From Sulfomarinibacter sp963733915 (GTDB lineage Bacteria > Acidobacteriota > Thermoanaerobaculia > Thermoanaerobaculales > Sulfomarinibacteraceae): a stretch of 64,000 nucleotides of DNA. Positions 7,634-16,423 of this stretch are shown piece after piece (the stretch's first letter is position 1; the number at the start of each line of letters is the position of its first letter). The notes beneath the pieces are model-generated. The model saw nothing but the letters and a program-made list of their open reading frames with translations. It did no database searches and was not told the origin of the DNA. Position numbers and translations under genes: made by a program. The DNA is taken from contig CAVTEP010000006.1 in the NCBI GenBank assembly GCA_963733915.1, positions 1,054,001 through 1,118,000 of the forward strand, read 5' to 3'.

Positions 7634-9049
7634 TCAGCGATTGACCATATGCACGGCCTGGCCGAGGGCCGCCTCGATGGCCTCCTGCAGCGCCTCGGAC
7701 ATCGTCGGATGGGGGTGGATCGTGAGCGCCACGTCTTCGAGAAAGGCGCCCATCTCGAGCGCCAGAGTGGCCTCGCCGATGAACTCGCTGACGCCGCGAC
7801 CGACGGCGACGACCCCCAGCAGCTGCTTGGTGTCGGCGTCCGCGACGGCCTTGACGAAACCGTCCGTCGCATCGAGCGACATCGCGCGTCCTGACGCCTT
7901 GAATGGAAAGGTGCCGGTTACCACCTTGTGGCCCTTTTCCCCGGCCTCCTCTTCGCCGAGCCCGACCCACGCCACCTCCGGGTCGGTGTAGATCACCGCC
8001 GGTACAACGCTGTCGAAGGCGGCCGGCTCGCCGGCGATGACCTCCGCGGCGACCTTGGCCTCCTGGTAAGCTTTGTGGGCGAGCAGCACCCCGCCGGCCA
8101 CGTCGCCGATCGCGTAGATCCCCGGCGCCGAGGTTTGCTGCCGATCATTGACCTTGATAAAGCCCTTGTCGTCGGTGGCAACACCGGCGTTCTCGAGGCC
8201 GAGTCCGTCACTGTTTGCCACACGTCCGACGCTGACCATGACGACATCCGCCTCCAGCCGCAGTTCCTCGTCTTTTGGCCCGCGGGCGATCACGATCGAG
8301 GGCTCGCCCGCTTCGAAGGACTCCGCCCGGTGGTTGAGGTAGAGCTTGACCCCGAGCTTTTTGAGCTGGCGGGTGAGCGCCTTGCCAACCTCGGCGTCGA
8401 GGTTCGGTATGACCGCCGGCAGAAACTCGACAATCGACACCTGTGATCCGAGCTTGGCGTAAACACTGCCGAGCTCGAGCCCGATATAGCCGGCGCCGAT
8501 GACCACCATGCGTTCGGGCACGGCCTGGAGCGACAGCGCCTCCGACGAACCGATGATCTTTTCGCCGTCGTGCGGAAAGCCGCCGAGGGCCATCGGCCGC
8601 GAGCCGGTCGCGATCACCGCCTGCTCGAACTCGATCTCGACCCGATCCTCGTCGGAGCAAACCACCAGCTGGCGGTCGGACAGAAACTCGGCGGCGCCGC
8701 GCATCACCTCGACCCCATTCTGCTTGCACAGAAATGCAACCCCAGTGGTCAGCCGCTCGACAATGCCGTCCTTCCAGGCGACTGTTTGCGGAAGATCCAC
8801 GTTCAGCCCCGCAACCGAGATACCCATGCCGCCGGCGTGCTGAACCTCGTGGGCCAGGTCCGCCGCGTGGATCATCGCCTTGGACGGTATGCAGCCGACG
8901 TTGAGACAGACCCCCCCGAGGGACGCTTCCTTCTCCACCAGAATTACGTCCTTGCCGAGCTGCGCGAGCCGGATCGCGGCCACGTAGCCGCCCGGACCGG
9001 CGCCGATCACTACCACCTGACACCCGCGGGAAACCGAACCGACAACCAT
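7634..9049 (-). CDS. lpdA: Dihydrolipoyl dehydrogenase (E3)
   Basis: The 471-residue flavoprotein has an N-terminal FAD Rossmann motif (VIGAGPGGYVAA, about 14-25), the redox-active disulfide GGVCLNVGCIPSK with Cys48 and Cys53, an NAD-binding GAGYIGLELGSVYAKLG, a second FAD contact (IYAIGDVAGG) and the dimer-interface HPHPTMSEALQEA carrying the catalytic His-Glu pair. It reoxidises dihydrolipoamide on E2 with NAD+. The ATG at 9049 overlaps the E2 stop (TAATG), indicating coupling. It is full length and shows no anomalies. Confidence 0.96.
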   Translation of the reverse strand: MVVGSVSRGCQVVVIGAGPGGYVAAIRLAQLGKDVILVEKEASLGGVCLNVGCIPSKAMIHAADLAHEVQHAGGMGISVAGLNVDLPQTVAWKDGIVERLTTGVAFLCKQNGVEVMRGAAEFLSDRQLVVCSDEDRVEIEFEQAVIATGSRPMALGGFPHDGEKIIGSSEALSLQAVPERMVVIGAGYIGLELGSVYAKLGSQVSIVEFLPAVIPNLDAEVGKALTRQLKKLGVKLYLNHRAESFEAGEPSIVIARGPKDEELRLEADVVMVSVGRVANSDGLGLENAGVATDDKGFIKVNDRQQTSAPGIYAIGDVAGGVLLAHKAYQEAKVAAEVIAGEPAAFDSVVPAVIYTDPEVAWVGLGEEEAGEKGHKVVTGTFPFKASGRAMSLDATDGFVKAVADADTKQLLGVVAVGRGVSEFIGEATLALEMGAFLEDVALTIHPHPTMSEALQEAIEAALGQAVHMVNR

Positions 9050-10287
9050 TACAACCTCGCCATCAGCAGCATCGGCTCTGAAATCAGTTGCACCAGATCG
9101 CTCATGAACCTCGCCGCTTCCGCGCCGTCGATATACCGGTGGTCAAAGGAAATGCTGAGATACATCATTTTGCGGATCACGATTTCGCCGTTGACCACCG
9201 CCGGCCGTTCCTTGATGGCGTGCAGACCGACAATCGCCAGCTCCGGTTGGTTGATGATCGGGGTGGCAAATACCCCGCCCAGCGGCCCGATGTTGGTGAT
9301 CGTGAAGCTGCCGCCCTTGAGCTCCTCGAGGGAGAGTTGTCTCGCGCGGGCGCGCTCGGCCTTGTCCGTGACCTCTCGCGCCAGCTCGGCGAGGTCCTTG
9401 CGATCGGCGTCGCGGATAACCGGCACGATCAGCCCCTCCGGCGTGTCGACCGCGATACCGATGTTGTAGTACTTCTTGAACAGGATCTCCTGCTTTTCCT
9501 CGTCGATCGACGCGTTGAAGATCGGGTACTTCTCGAGGGTCGCCACGACTGCCTTGATGAACAGGGGAAGGAGCGTGAACTTGGCCCCGGTGCGCTCCTC
9601 GATCACCGGTTTCGCACGGCGGTAGTGGGCCATCAGATCGGTCACGTCGGCCTCGTCCACGTGGGTTACGTGGGCCGCGTTGTGCTTGGATGCGCGCATC
9701 GCTTTGGCGATCACCTTGCGAAGATGGGTCAGCGGAACGCGCTCGACCTCGCCGTCCGCGGTCGCCGCCACCACCCCGGCCGGCACCGGTGCCTGATTCG
9801 GCGTTCCGCCCCGGGCGGCACGTTGGACGTCCTCGTCGGAGATCCGCCCGCCGGGACCGCTTCCCCGCACATTTGCGAGCTCGACGCCCAGCTTGCGCGC
9901 AAGGACGCGCGTTCGCGGCGTCGCCAGGGGGCGACTCAGAGCCGCCGCCGGCGACGGCGGTGCGACGGCATCGGGCGAGGACGCAGCCTGTGGCTCCGCC
10001 GCTGCCGCCGGCGCCGCGGTGGCGGGTCCGTCAGAAACTTGCTCGCCCACCTCGCCGATCGTGATCAGCGGATCGCCGACAAAAATCGTCGCGTCAGCCG
10101 CCGCGTGCAACCGGAGCACGGCGCCCGCGTATGGGGACGGCAGCTCGACCACCGCCTTGTCGGTCTCGACCTTGAGGAGCGCCTGGTCCTCGACGACCGT
10201 GTCGCCCTCCGCCACGAGCCACTCCACGACCCGCCCTTCGTGGATGCCCTCGCCCACATCGGGAAAATTGAATACGGACGCCATCAT
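9049..10287 (-). CDS. pdhC: Dihydrolipoamide acyltransferase (E2) of a 2-oxoacid dehydrogenase
   Basis: The 412-residue protein has one N-terminal lipoyl domain (lipoyl lysine 44 in VETDKAVVEL), an Ala/Pro-rich linker, a peripheral-subunit-binding domain (about 125-160, ATPRTRVLARKLGVELANV and GSGPGGRISDEDV) and a catalytic domain ending in the active-site SFDHRYIDGAEAARF. It transfers the acyl group from E1-bound lipoamide to CoA. A second ATG three bases downstream is an equally possible start. It sits between E1beta and E3. The acyl specificity (acetyl or branched-chain) cannot be settled by eye; the PdhA-like E1alpha favours pyruvate. Confidence 0.93.
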   Translation of the reverse strand: MMASVFNFPDVGEGIHEGRVVEWLVAEGDTVVEDQALLKVETDKAVVELPSPYAGAVLRLHAAADATIFVGDPLITIGEVGEQVSDGPATAAPAAAAEPQAASSPDAVAPPSPAAALSRPLATPRTRVLARKLGVELANVRGSGPGGRISDEDVQRAARGGTPNQAPVPAGVVAATADGEVERVPLTHLRKVIAKAMRASKHNAAHVTHVDEADVTDLMAHYRRAKPVIEERTGAKFTLLPLFIKAVVATLEKYPIFNASIDEEKQEILFKKYYNIGIAVDTPEGLIVPVIRDADRKDLAELAREVTDKAERARARQLSLEELKGGSFTITNIGPLGGVFATPIINQPELAIVGLHAIKERPAVVNGEIVIRKMMYLSISFDHRYIDGAEAARFMSDLVQLISEPMLLMARL

Positions 10288-10351
10288 TCACCTTTCGGTC
10301 ATACGAGCGCAGTGCTGGGTGCGATTCGCTCGGCAAATCGCGGAACAAAAG

Positions 10352-11383
10352 TCAGAACGAAAGTACCTTGTTGACCGCTTTCACGATTCGTTCCCGCGAG
10401 GGAAGATAATACCGCTCCGACTGCGCAAGTGGAAAGACCACGTCGAATCCGGTGACCCGCCCAACCGGCGCCTCGAGCTGGAGCAGCGCGTGCTCGTTGA
10501 TCTGAGCGACGATCTCGGCCCCGAAGCCTCCGGTGCGCGGCGCCTCGTGGACCACGACCGCGCGCCCGGTTTTGACGACGCTCGCCATCATCGTTTCGCG
10601 GTCGAGCGGATTGAGGGTCCGCAGATCCACCACCTCGCAGCTGATGCCGTCAAGGGCGAGGACCTCGGAGGCGTCGAGGCACACACGCACCATTGCGCCC
10701 CACGCGATCAGGGTCACGTCGGTTCCATCGCGGGCGATCTCCGCGCGGCCGATCGGTACGGTGTAGCTCTCGGTCGGCACCGCCTCGCGAAAAGCGCGGT
10801 AGATCCGCTTCGGCTCCATGAACAGCACCGGGTCGTCGTCGCGAATCGCCGCCGCCAGCAGGCCCTTGGCGTCGTACGGGTTTGACGGAATGACGACCTT
10901 GAAGCCCGGGGTGTTGAGGAACAGCGCCTCGTAGCTTTCCGAATGGTGCTCCGGCGGGTGGATGCCGCCGCCGTAAGGCATTCGCACCACCATGGGGCAG
11001 CTCATCCGCCCGCGGGTACGGTTTCGCAAACGGGCGGCGTGACCGAAAAGCTGGTTGATGGCCGGGTACACAAAACCCATGAACTGGATCTCGGCGATCG
11101 GCCGGAAACCGGTCGCCGAGAGACCCACCGAAAGACCGATGATCGAACTTTCGGCCAGCGGCGTGTCGATCACGCGCTCCGGTCCGAATCGCTCGAGCAG
11201 GCCCTCGGTGGCGCGGAACACGCCGCCGTCGATGCCGACGTCCTCGCCCAGCACCAGCACTCGCTCGTCACGCTCCATTTCCTCGAGCATGGCGTCGCGA
11301 ACCGCCTGCGCAATGGTGAGCTTCTCGGTCGCCACGTCCGGCACGGCGCGCAGCGCCCGGTCTTCCGCCATGCGACCGCTCAC
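10352..11383 (-). CDS. pdhB: 2-oxoacid (pyruvate-type) dehydrogenase E1 beta subunit
   Basis: The product (about 343 residues) carries E1beta landmarks: VLVLGEDVGIDGGVFRATEG, DTPLAESSIIGLSVGLS, AEIQFMGFVYPAINQ, MPYGGGIHPPEHHSES and EAPRTGGFGAEI. With E1alpha it forms the thiamine-diphosphate enzyme that decarboxylates the 2-oxoacid and reductively acylates E2. I chose the GTG at 11383 because AGGAGG lies seven bases upstream and the GTG overlaps the E1alpha stop as GTGA. The ATG at 11371 is the alternative and is too far from that ribosome site. Confidence 0.93.
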   Translation of the reverse strand: MSGRMAEDRALRAVPDVATEKLTIAQAVRDAMLEEMERDERVLVLGEDVGIDGGVFRATEGLLERFGPERVIDTPLAESSIIGLSVGLSATGFRPIAEIQFMGFVYPAINQLFGHAARLRNRTRGRMSCPMVVRMPYGGGIHPPEHHSESYEALFLNTPGFKVVIPSNPYDAKGLLAAAIRDDDPVLFMEPKRIYRAFREAVPTESYTVPIGRAEIARDGTDVTLIAWGAMVRVCLDASEVLALDGISCEVVDLRTLNPLDRETMMASVVKTGRAVVVHEAPRTGGFGAEIVAQINEHALLQLEAPVGRVTGFDVVFPLAQSERYYLPSRERIVKAVNKVLSF

Positions 11384-12453
11384 GACCGCACCTCCTCGAT
11401 CAGTGACTGCATCTGCTCCGCCACGTGTGGCGGCATCGCTGCGTACATCGATGTGAAAATTTCCTCGGGCGCCTGCGGCGGCATCTCCTCGAGAATCTTG
11501 ACCTGGGCGTCGACCCACCCCTGCGCCTCCTCGACGAGCACCGCCTCCTGGTCGTCATCCCACATCCCCTGCGCGGTCATGTAACGCCGCAGCCGGAGAA
11601 TCGGGTCGCGTCCCTCCCAGATCTCGAGCTCTTCCTGGGACCGGTAACGGCTGGCATCATCGGCGGTCGTGTGATCGCCCAGACGGTAGGTCACGGCTTC
11701 GATCAGGGTCGGTCCGCCACCGTTTCGAGCGCGTTCGATGGCCTCGGTGGCCACCGCGTAGACCGCAAAAACGTCGTTGCCATCGACCTGGATGCCGGGA
11801 ACACCGTAGGCGTGCGCCTTCTGTGCCAGAGTCTCGGAAGCCGTCTGCTTGTGCAGCGGCAGCGAGATTGCCCACTGGTTGTTCTGGATCACGAACACGG
11901 TCTTGGCGTCAAAGACGCCGGCGCAGTTGACGGCCTCGTGAAAGTCGCCCTCGGAGGTCGATCCGTCGCCGCCGAAGGTCACCGCCACCGCGGCCTCATT
12001 CCGCAGCTTGAGCGATAGCCCGACACCCGCACCGTGCTGCCATTGACTGCCGACCGGCACTGCCACCGGGAAGCAGCGGACGCCTTCCGGGTAGCACGAG
12101 CCACGCTCGTCTCCGGCCCAGTAGGCGTAGATCAGGTGCAGCGGCACGCCCCGCAGCGCCATGATGCCGTGCTCGCGAAAGGCGGGAATGAGCCAGTCGT
12201 TTTCGCCCATCGCAAGCGCCACGCCCGCCTGCACGGCCTCCTGTCCCTTGATCGGCGGCCAGGTCCCCATCCGACCCTGCCGCTGGAGCTTCAGTGCCTT
12301 GTCGTCAAAGGTTCGCATCAGCACCATGTCGCGGTAGAGATCACGAATCCGGCCGGGATCGATCGCGGGCATGAGGGCGGTGTCCACCCCGCCCTCGGTG
12401 TCGAGGATCTCCAGCCGTTCGGTAACCGCTTCGTACACCTTCGTTCGCGGCAT
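11380..12453 (-). CDS. pdhA: Pyruvate dehydrogenase-type E1 alpha subunit
   Basis: The 357-residue product matches PdhA of Gram-positive-type complexes: GRMGTWPPIKGQEAVQAG, the thiamine-diphosphate motif GDGSTSEGDFHEAVN ending in QNNQWAIS, LAQKAHAYGVPGIQVDGND, and the phosphorylation-loop-like YRLGDHTTADDASRYRS. The ATG at 12453 has AAGGAG six bases upstream; reading further upstream would only translate the repeat block. It is the first gene of the E1alpha-E1beta-E2-E3-AhpD-like operon. Branched-chain 2-oxoacid activity cannot be excluded, but the sequence resembles pyruvate enzymes more closely. Confidence 0.93.
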   Translation of the reverse strand: MPRTKVYEAVTERLEILDTEGGVDTALMPAIDPGRIRDLYRDMVLMRTFDDKALKLQRQGRMGTWPPIKGQEAVQAGVALAMGENDWLIPAFREHGIMALRGVPLHLIYAYWAGDERGSCYPEGVRCFPVAVPVGSQWQHGAGVGLSLKLRNEAAVAVTFGGDGSTSEGDFHEAVNCAGVFDAKTVFVIQNNQWAISLPLHKQTASETLAQKAHAYGVPGIQVDGNDVFAVYAVATEAIERARNGGGPTLIEAVTYRLGDHTTADDASRYRSQEELEIWEGRDPILRLRRYMTAQGMWDDDQEAVLVEEAQGWVDAQVKILEEMPPQAPEEIFTSMYAAMPPHVAEQMQSLIEEVRS

Positions 12454-12519
12454 GCGAACTCCTTTGCGCGCATTTTCCGGTCGAATTACGACAACAATAC
12501 AGGGTAGCAGGGTATTTCG

Positions 12520-12683
12520 GGAGGGGAATTCGGAGTTCGGAGTTCGGAATTCGGAATGAGGAATTGTCCCCAGCCCGCCCATACCTCAGGAATTCTCAAT
12601 TCTCAGTCCTCAATTTTGAATTATGAATCTGCAGGAGGGTCGGGCGGGAATTGAGAATTGAGAACTGAGAACTGAGAACTAAG
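12520..12683. repeat. Intergenic word-repeat block (GAATTCGG and GAATTGAGAA words)
   Basis: The first part (12523-12568) repeats GGAGTTCGGAATTCGG words. The second has ATTCTCAATTCTCAGTCCTC (about 12590-12612), a G-rich GGAGGGTCGGGCGGG, then TTGAGAATTGAGAACTGAG words (12648-12683) that are reverse-complementary to the preceding arm. The lipoate ligase stop codon TAG (12679-12681) is made of repeat sequence. No gene is evident. Confidence 0.75.
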
Positions 12684-13491
12684 AAATCTGCCCGCCGCCG
12701 ACCGGGGCCCATTTCTTGGTGCCATAAGGTGCGAGGAACCGCTCGGGCACCGGTTCCAGTGGCCGAAATCGGGACTCGATGCCGAGCGCGTCGGCGAGTT
12801 GATCGACGATTGCGGCGCCCGCCGCACGCCAGTCGCCGCCGGGAACGGCTGGAGCCAGCCCCGTTCTCACATTCTCCTCCGGCACGCCAAAAACCCGGGA
12901 GTACAGCACCTCGTCGAGACCGAGAAGCACCGCGGCGTGAATCAGCACCGCCCCGCGGCGCCGGGTCTGGGCGCACCCGACCGCCTTTCTGCCATCGACC
13001 ACCAGGCTGTCGGAGAGCTGGTCGAGAAAGCAGATCGGCGACCGCACGCGGGTCGCCCGGGCCGGCTCGGCAAGCCGTTTGACCGCTGAACCCAGCGATC
13101 GCAGCGCCGGCTCGAGCACATCGAGGAAACGACCGTAGAGGCTGACGATTCCACCCGCCCAGGGATGACCCTGGGGCAGGACGAGGCCGACGCCGAGGTC
13201 ACCGGTGTGGACGACGCCGGTGCCGCCGGTGAGTCGCCGCAGCACGGGTATGCCTTCGCCGCGGCACCACGCCAGATCGGCGTCCTCCGCATCCTGGCCA
13301 TGACCGAGCACGACGACCGGCCCCCGCCACGACGTCAGCAACAACGAGATCCGGCCTTCGTTCGCCCGTTCCAGAAGCCAGGCCTCACGCCCCAGATCCT
13401 CCACCGGCGGACCTTCGGACAGGTGGACTTCAAGTATCGGTGACGAGCTCACGGCTGAGATTGAACCACATACCGGGTAATTCCTCCGCAT
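12679..13491 (-). CDS. Lipoate-protein ligase A family protein
   Basis: The central region VVVLGHGQDAEDADLAWCRG with IPVLRRLTGGTGVVHTGD matches the biotin/lipoate ligase fold (RRxTGGGxVxH motif with GGG as GGT-G) and later KAVGCAQTRRRGAVLIHAAV is typical of LplA/LipM-type proteins. It would attach or transfer lipoyl or octanoyl groups to lysines such as that of the E2 encoded downstream, which fits its place immediately upstream of the dehydrogenase operon. The start is uncertain: ATG at 13491 gives about 270 residues, GTG at 13452 starts closer to the conserved part. The stop codon lies in repeat sequence. It could be an octanoyltransferase rather than a true ligase. Confidence 0.75.
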   Translation of the reverse strand: MRRNYPVCGSISAVSSSPILEVHLSEGPPVEDLGREAWLLERANEGRISLLLTSWRGPVVVLGHGQDAEDADLAWCRGEGIPVLRRLTGGTGVVHTGDLGVGLVLPQGHPWAGGIVSLYGRFLDVLEPALRSLGSAVKRLAEPARATRVRSPICFLDQLSDSLVVDGRKAVGCAQTRRRGAVLIHAAVLLGLDEVLYSRVFGVPEENVRTGLAPAVPGGDWRAAGAAIVDQLADALGIESRFRPLEPVPERFLAPYGTKKWAPVGGGQIS

Positions 13492-13531
13492 CGATGGACG
13501 CCCGGCCTTTCCTGAACGATAATCGCCGCTG

Positions 13532-13993
13532 ATGTACTGCTCCAATACCGAGTGTCCCGACTTCAAGGCGACCGGCAGGTATGGCGAGTATCGTCTGGGC
13601 ATCACCGTCTGTCCGTACTGCGGCGAGCCGCTGGTCGAGGACGACCCGAGCCGGGCCGCCGAAATCGACGACGAAGGGCTGGCATCGCCACCTCCGGGAG
13701 ACTGGGGCGATCCCCGAACACCGGCCGCGGAGGTGGACTTCGACCAGCTCGAACCGATCTTCGAGACCTCCGATCCTACCGAGGTGCCGGTCGTGAGGTC
13801 GTTTCTCGATTCCGAGGGCATCCCCCACGTCGTGGTCGGCGAGGAACGCTTCGACGCGTTCCGGGGCAGCCTGTCACCCTTCCGCATCAACCCACGCGCC
13901 GGCCGCGTCGTGTTTCTCGTCCCGCCGCCGTACTCCGAGATCGCCCGCGAGCTCCTCGCCGAGATCGAGAACGAATCCGAACCGGAGCCCTGA
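13532..13993 (+). CDS. Zinc-ribbon plus DUF2007-like domain protein
   Basis: The 153-residue protein starts MYCSNTECPDF and continues to CPYCGE, a Cys4 zinc ribbon. After an acidic linker the C-terminal half (about 80-150) has the VPVVRSFLDSEGIPHVVVGE and VFLVPPPYSEIARELLAEIE pattern of the DUF2007 'putative signal transducing protein' fold. Its role is unknown; this combination occurs in proteins thought to sense or bind small regulators. It is cytosolic, has no membrane segment and is divergent from the ligase gene 40 bases away. Confidence 0.7.
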   Translation: MYCSNTECPDFKATGRYGEYRLGITVCPYCGEPLVEDDPSRAAEIDDEGLASPPPGDWGDPRTPAAEVDFDQLEPIFETSDPTEVPVVRSFLDSEGIPHVVVGEERFDAFRGSLSPFRINPRAGRVVFLVPPPYSEIARELLAEIENESEPEP

Positions 13994-14211
13994 GTCCAAT
14001 CCCGTCGTTCGCTGCATAATCTCGTGCGAACGGATCCAGCTCCTCCACCGGTCGGGTCTGACGCAGCATAGCATCACCAAATTCTCGACAGATATTGAGT
14101 TGAGATAGAGAATGAACACTTTTTCATGAATCAACAGCAACGGTTGGCAGATAACTCGACAGTCCAAGCCTGCCAGGACCGCGTACACTTGAGCGCCACA
14201 GGAGGAGGACC

Positions 14212-16419
14212 ATGCGCCGTTTCTTAGCTGCACTCTGCTTCGTGCTCATCGTCACAACCGCGGCCGCCGACGAGCCGCTCCGTATGCTGAGTCTGGAGGC
14301 CCTGTTCGAGGAGAATGCTCTCGAGCTCGAGCAGCTCACCGGTCTCGAATGGTTGCCGGACGGCGAGCACATCATCTACTGGACGAGCAGCGGCGAGGAG
14401 CGGCTGTTGTGGCGCGAGAACGTCACCACCGGCGCGCGCCGGCAGCTTGCCGATTGGGCGGCGGTGATGCAGTCGCTCGCCGAACAGCGGCCGGCCTTTG
14501 ACAAGCTGTCGATGAGCGATCCCAACAGCTCCGCCTCCGACCGTACGAAGCCGGTGCTGTCACCGGACGGCTCGGCGCTGGTCGGCGGCCACGCCGGTGA
14601 CCTCTACCTCTTCGACCTCGCGACCGGAATCGCGCGCTTTCTCACCGGCGATGGCGAGCAGGAGGTCTTTCCCGCCTTCAGTCCGGACGGCGTCGAGCTC
14701 GGCTTCGTCAAGAGCAGCGATATTTATCGCCTCAACCTCGAGACCGGCGTCGTCTACCGGGTCACCGATCGGGGCCGCAATCACTACCTGCTCAACGGCG
14801 TCGCCGACTGGGTCTACGAGGAAGAGCTCGGCGTCGAGCGTTCCTATTGGTGGTCGCCGGACGGGAAAAGGATCGCATTCCTCCAGTTTGACGAAAAGCC
14901 CGTCGGCATCGTCCCGATCACGAGTGACTCGATGCCGTACCCCGAGCTCGAGAAGCAGTGGTACCCGAAGGCGGGGACCGCCAACCCGATCGTGCGGCTG
15001 GGGGTCGTCGGCCGTGACGGCGGTGACGCGGTGTGGTTCGACACCGGGGACGGCGACGACTACCTTGTCCGCGCCGGCTGGACGCCCGGTGGCGAGGTCT
15101 GGGTGCAGCGCCTCAACCGCGATCAGACGGTGCACGATCTCATGGTCGGCGACCCCGGGACGGGCAAGGTCCGGACCCTCCTGACCGACGAGGACCCGGC
15201 CTGGATCAACATCCGCGACGACTTCAGGTTCCTTGCCGACGGAAGGTTTCTCTGGACCTCCGAGCGCGACGGCTGGCGCCACCTCTACCTCTACTCGGCG
15301 GATGGAAGCTCGGTGCGCCAACTGACCTCCGGCGAGTGGCAGATCGACGCGGTCTTTGGCGTCGACCCGAATGCGACCCACGCCTACTTCAAGGCCAACC
15401 GCGAAGACCCCCGGCAGTGGCAGCTCTACCGGGTCGATCTCGGGTCCGGCGAAACAGTGCTGCTCGGAGGGTCGGGCCGCGGTACCCACTCTGGATCCCT
15501 GTCGCCGACCGGCGCCTGGCTGGTTGACCAGTGGTCGAGCCTCGACACTCCGCCAAGGGCCGATATGTTGACCGGCGACGGCGCCTTTGTCCGCAACCTC
15601 TGGCAGTCGGGCGATGAGCTCGAGGGCTGGGATTTGTTGCCGGTCGAGGCGGGCTCGATCACCGCTGACGACGGCACCGAGCTGCACTCGCTGCTCTTCC
15701 GGCCGCGCGATTTCGATCCCGCCACGAAATACCCGGTCCTGCTCTACGTCTACGGCGGACCTCACTCCCAGCTCACCGCCGATCGCTGGGGAGGCTCGAT
15801 TCACAACACCTATCGCCTCATTGCCGACATGGGCATCGCCGTCTTTCTCATCGACAACCGCGGCACCTGGGGGCGCGGCCACGCGTTCGAGACCGCGGTC
15901 CACCGTCAGCTCGGCAAGCTCGAGGTTGCGGACCAGGTGACGGCCGCGAAGTGGCTCGGCGCGCAGCCGTGGGTAGATCCGGGTCGCATCGCGGTCTACG
16001 GCGGCAGCTACGGCGGATACATGACTCTCATGTGCCTGCTCACGGCGCCCGAGCTCTTCAGCGCCGGCATCGCCTATGCGCCGGTCACCGATTGGGCGCT
16101 TTACGACTCCATCTACACCGAACGCTACATGGACACGCCCCAGGAAAACCCCAAGGGATATGTGGAGAGCGCGCCCCTGACCCACGCCGAAAACCTTGCC
16201 GGCGCGCTGTTCCTGGGCCATGGCACCATGGACAACAACGTCCACTTCCAGAACACCTTGCAGCTCATCGGCAAGCTCGCCGCCGCCGACAAGAGCTTCG
16301 AGCTCATGGTCTACCCGCGCACCCGGCACGGAGTGCGGCGATCGAAATTCGCGCTCCAGTTCCACCGGCTGCAGATCGATTTTCTGAAGCGTCACCTTCT
16401 CGATCGAGCCGGAGACTGA
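14212..16419 (+). CDS. Secreted dipeptidyl peptidase IV-type serine peptidase (S9)
   Basis: The 735-residue protein has a signal peptide (about 1-19), a DPP-IV N-terminal propeller region (about 90-470, including YLLNGVADWVYEEELGVERS, the double-Glu motif that binds the substrate amino terminus) and a C-terminal alpha/beta-hydrolase domain. The triad is Ser599 in GGSYGGYM, Asp674 in GTMDNN and His706 in RTRHGVR. It should release N-terminal dipeptides (X-Pro or X-Ala) from peptides in the periplasm or outside. GGAGGAGGACC precedes the ATG. PhzF and PNPOx genes follow with gaps of 4 and 12 bases, so it probably heads a three-gene operon. Confidence 0.93.
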   Translation: MRRFLAALCFVLIVTTAAADEPLRMLSLEALFEENALELEQLTGLEWLPDGEHIIYWTSSGEERLLWRENVTTGARRQLADWAAVMQSLAEQRPAFDKLSMSDPNSSASDRTKPVLSPDGSALVGGHAGDLYLFDLATGIARFLTGDGEQEVFPAFSPDGVELGFVKSSDIYRLNLETGVVYRVTDRGRNHYLLNGVADWVYEEELGVERSYWWSPDGKRIAFLQFDEKPVGIVPITSDSMPYPELEKQWYPKAGTANPIVRLGVVGRDGGDAVWFDTGDGDDYLVRAGWTPGGEVWVQRLNRDQTVHDLMVGDPGTGKVRTLLTDEDPAWINIRDDFRFLADGRFLWTSERDGWRHLYLYSADGSSVRQLTSGEWQIDAVFGVDPNATHAYFKANREDPRQWQLYRVDLGSGETVLLGGSGRGTHSGSLSPTGAWLVDQWSSLDTPPRADMLTGDGAFVRNLWQSGDELEGWDLLPVEAGSITADDGTELHSLLFRPRDFDPATKYPVLLYVYGGPHSQLTADRWGGSIHNTYRLIADMGIAVFLIDNRGTWGRGHAFETAVHRQLGKLEVADQVTAAKWLGAQPWVDPGRIAVYGGSYGGYMTLMCLLTAPELFSAGIAYAPVTDWALYDSIYTERYMDTPQENPKGYVESAPLTHAENLAGALFLGHGTMDNNVHFQNTLQLIGKLAAADKSFELMVYPRTRHGVRRSKFALQFHRLQIDFLKRHLLDRAGD

Positions 16420-16423
16420 AGCC

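Noticed and set aside
14560..16395. Long open frame of 611 codons on the minus strand opposite the DPP-IV gene
   Set aside because: It is an antisense shadow of a clear S9 peptidase in GC-rich codons; it has no ribosome site, domain or sensible composition. The same applies to long frames opposite the TonB receptor (18320-20092), the POT transporter (24958-26826), the acyl-CoA ligase (35861-37465) and the propeller gene (43904-45931).
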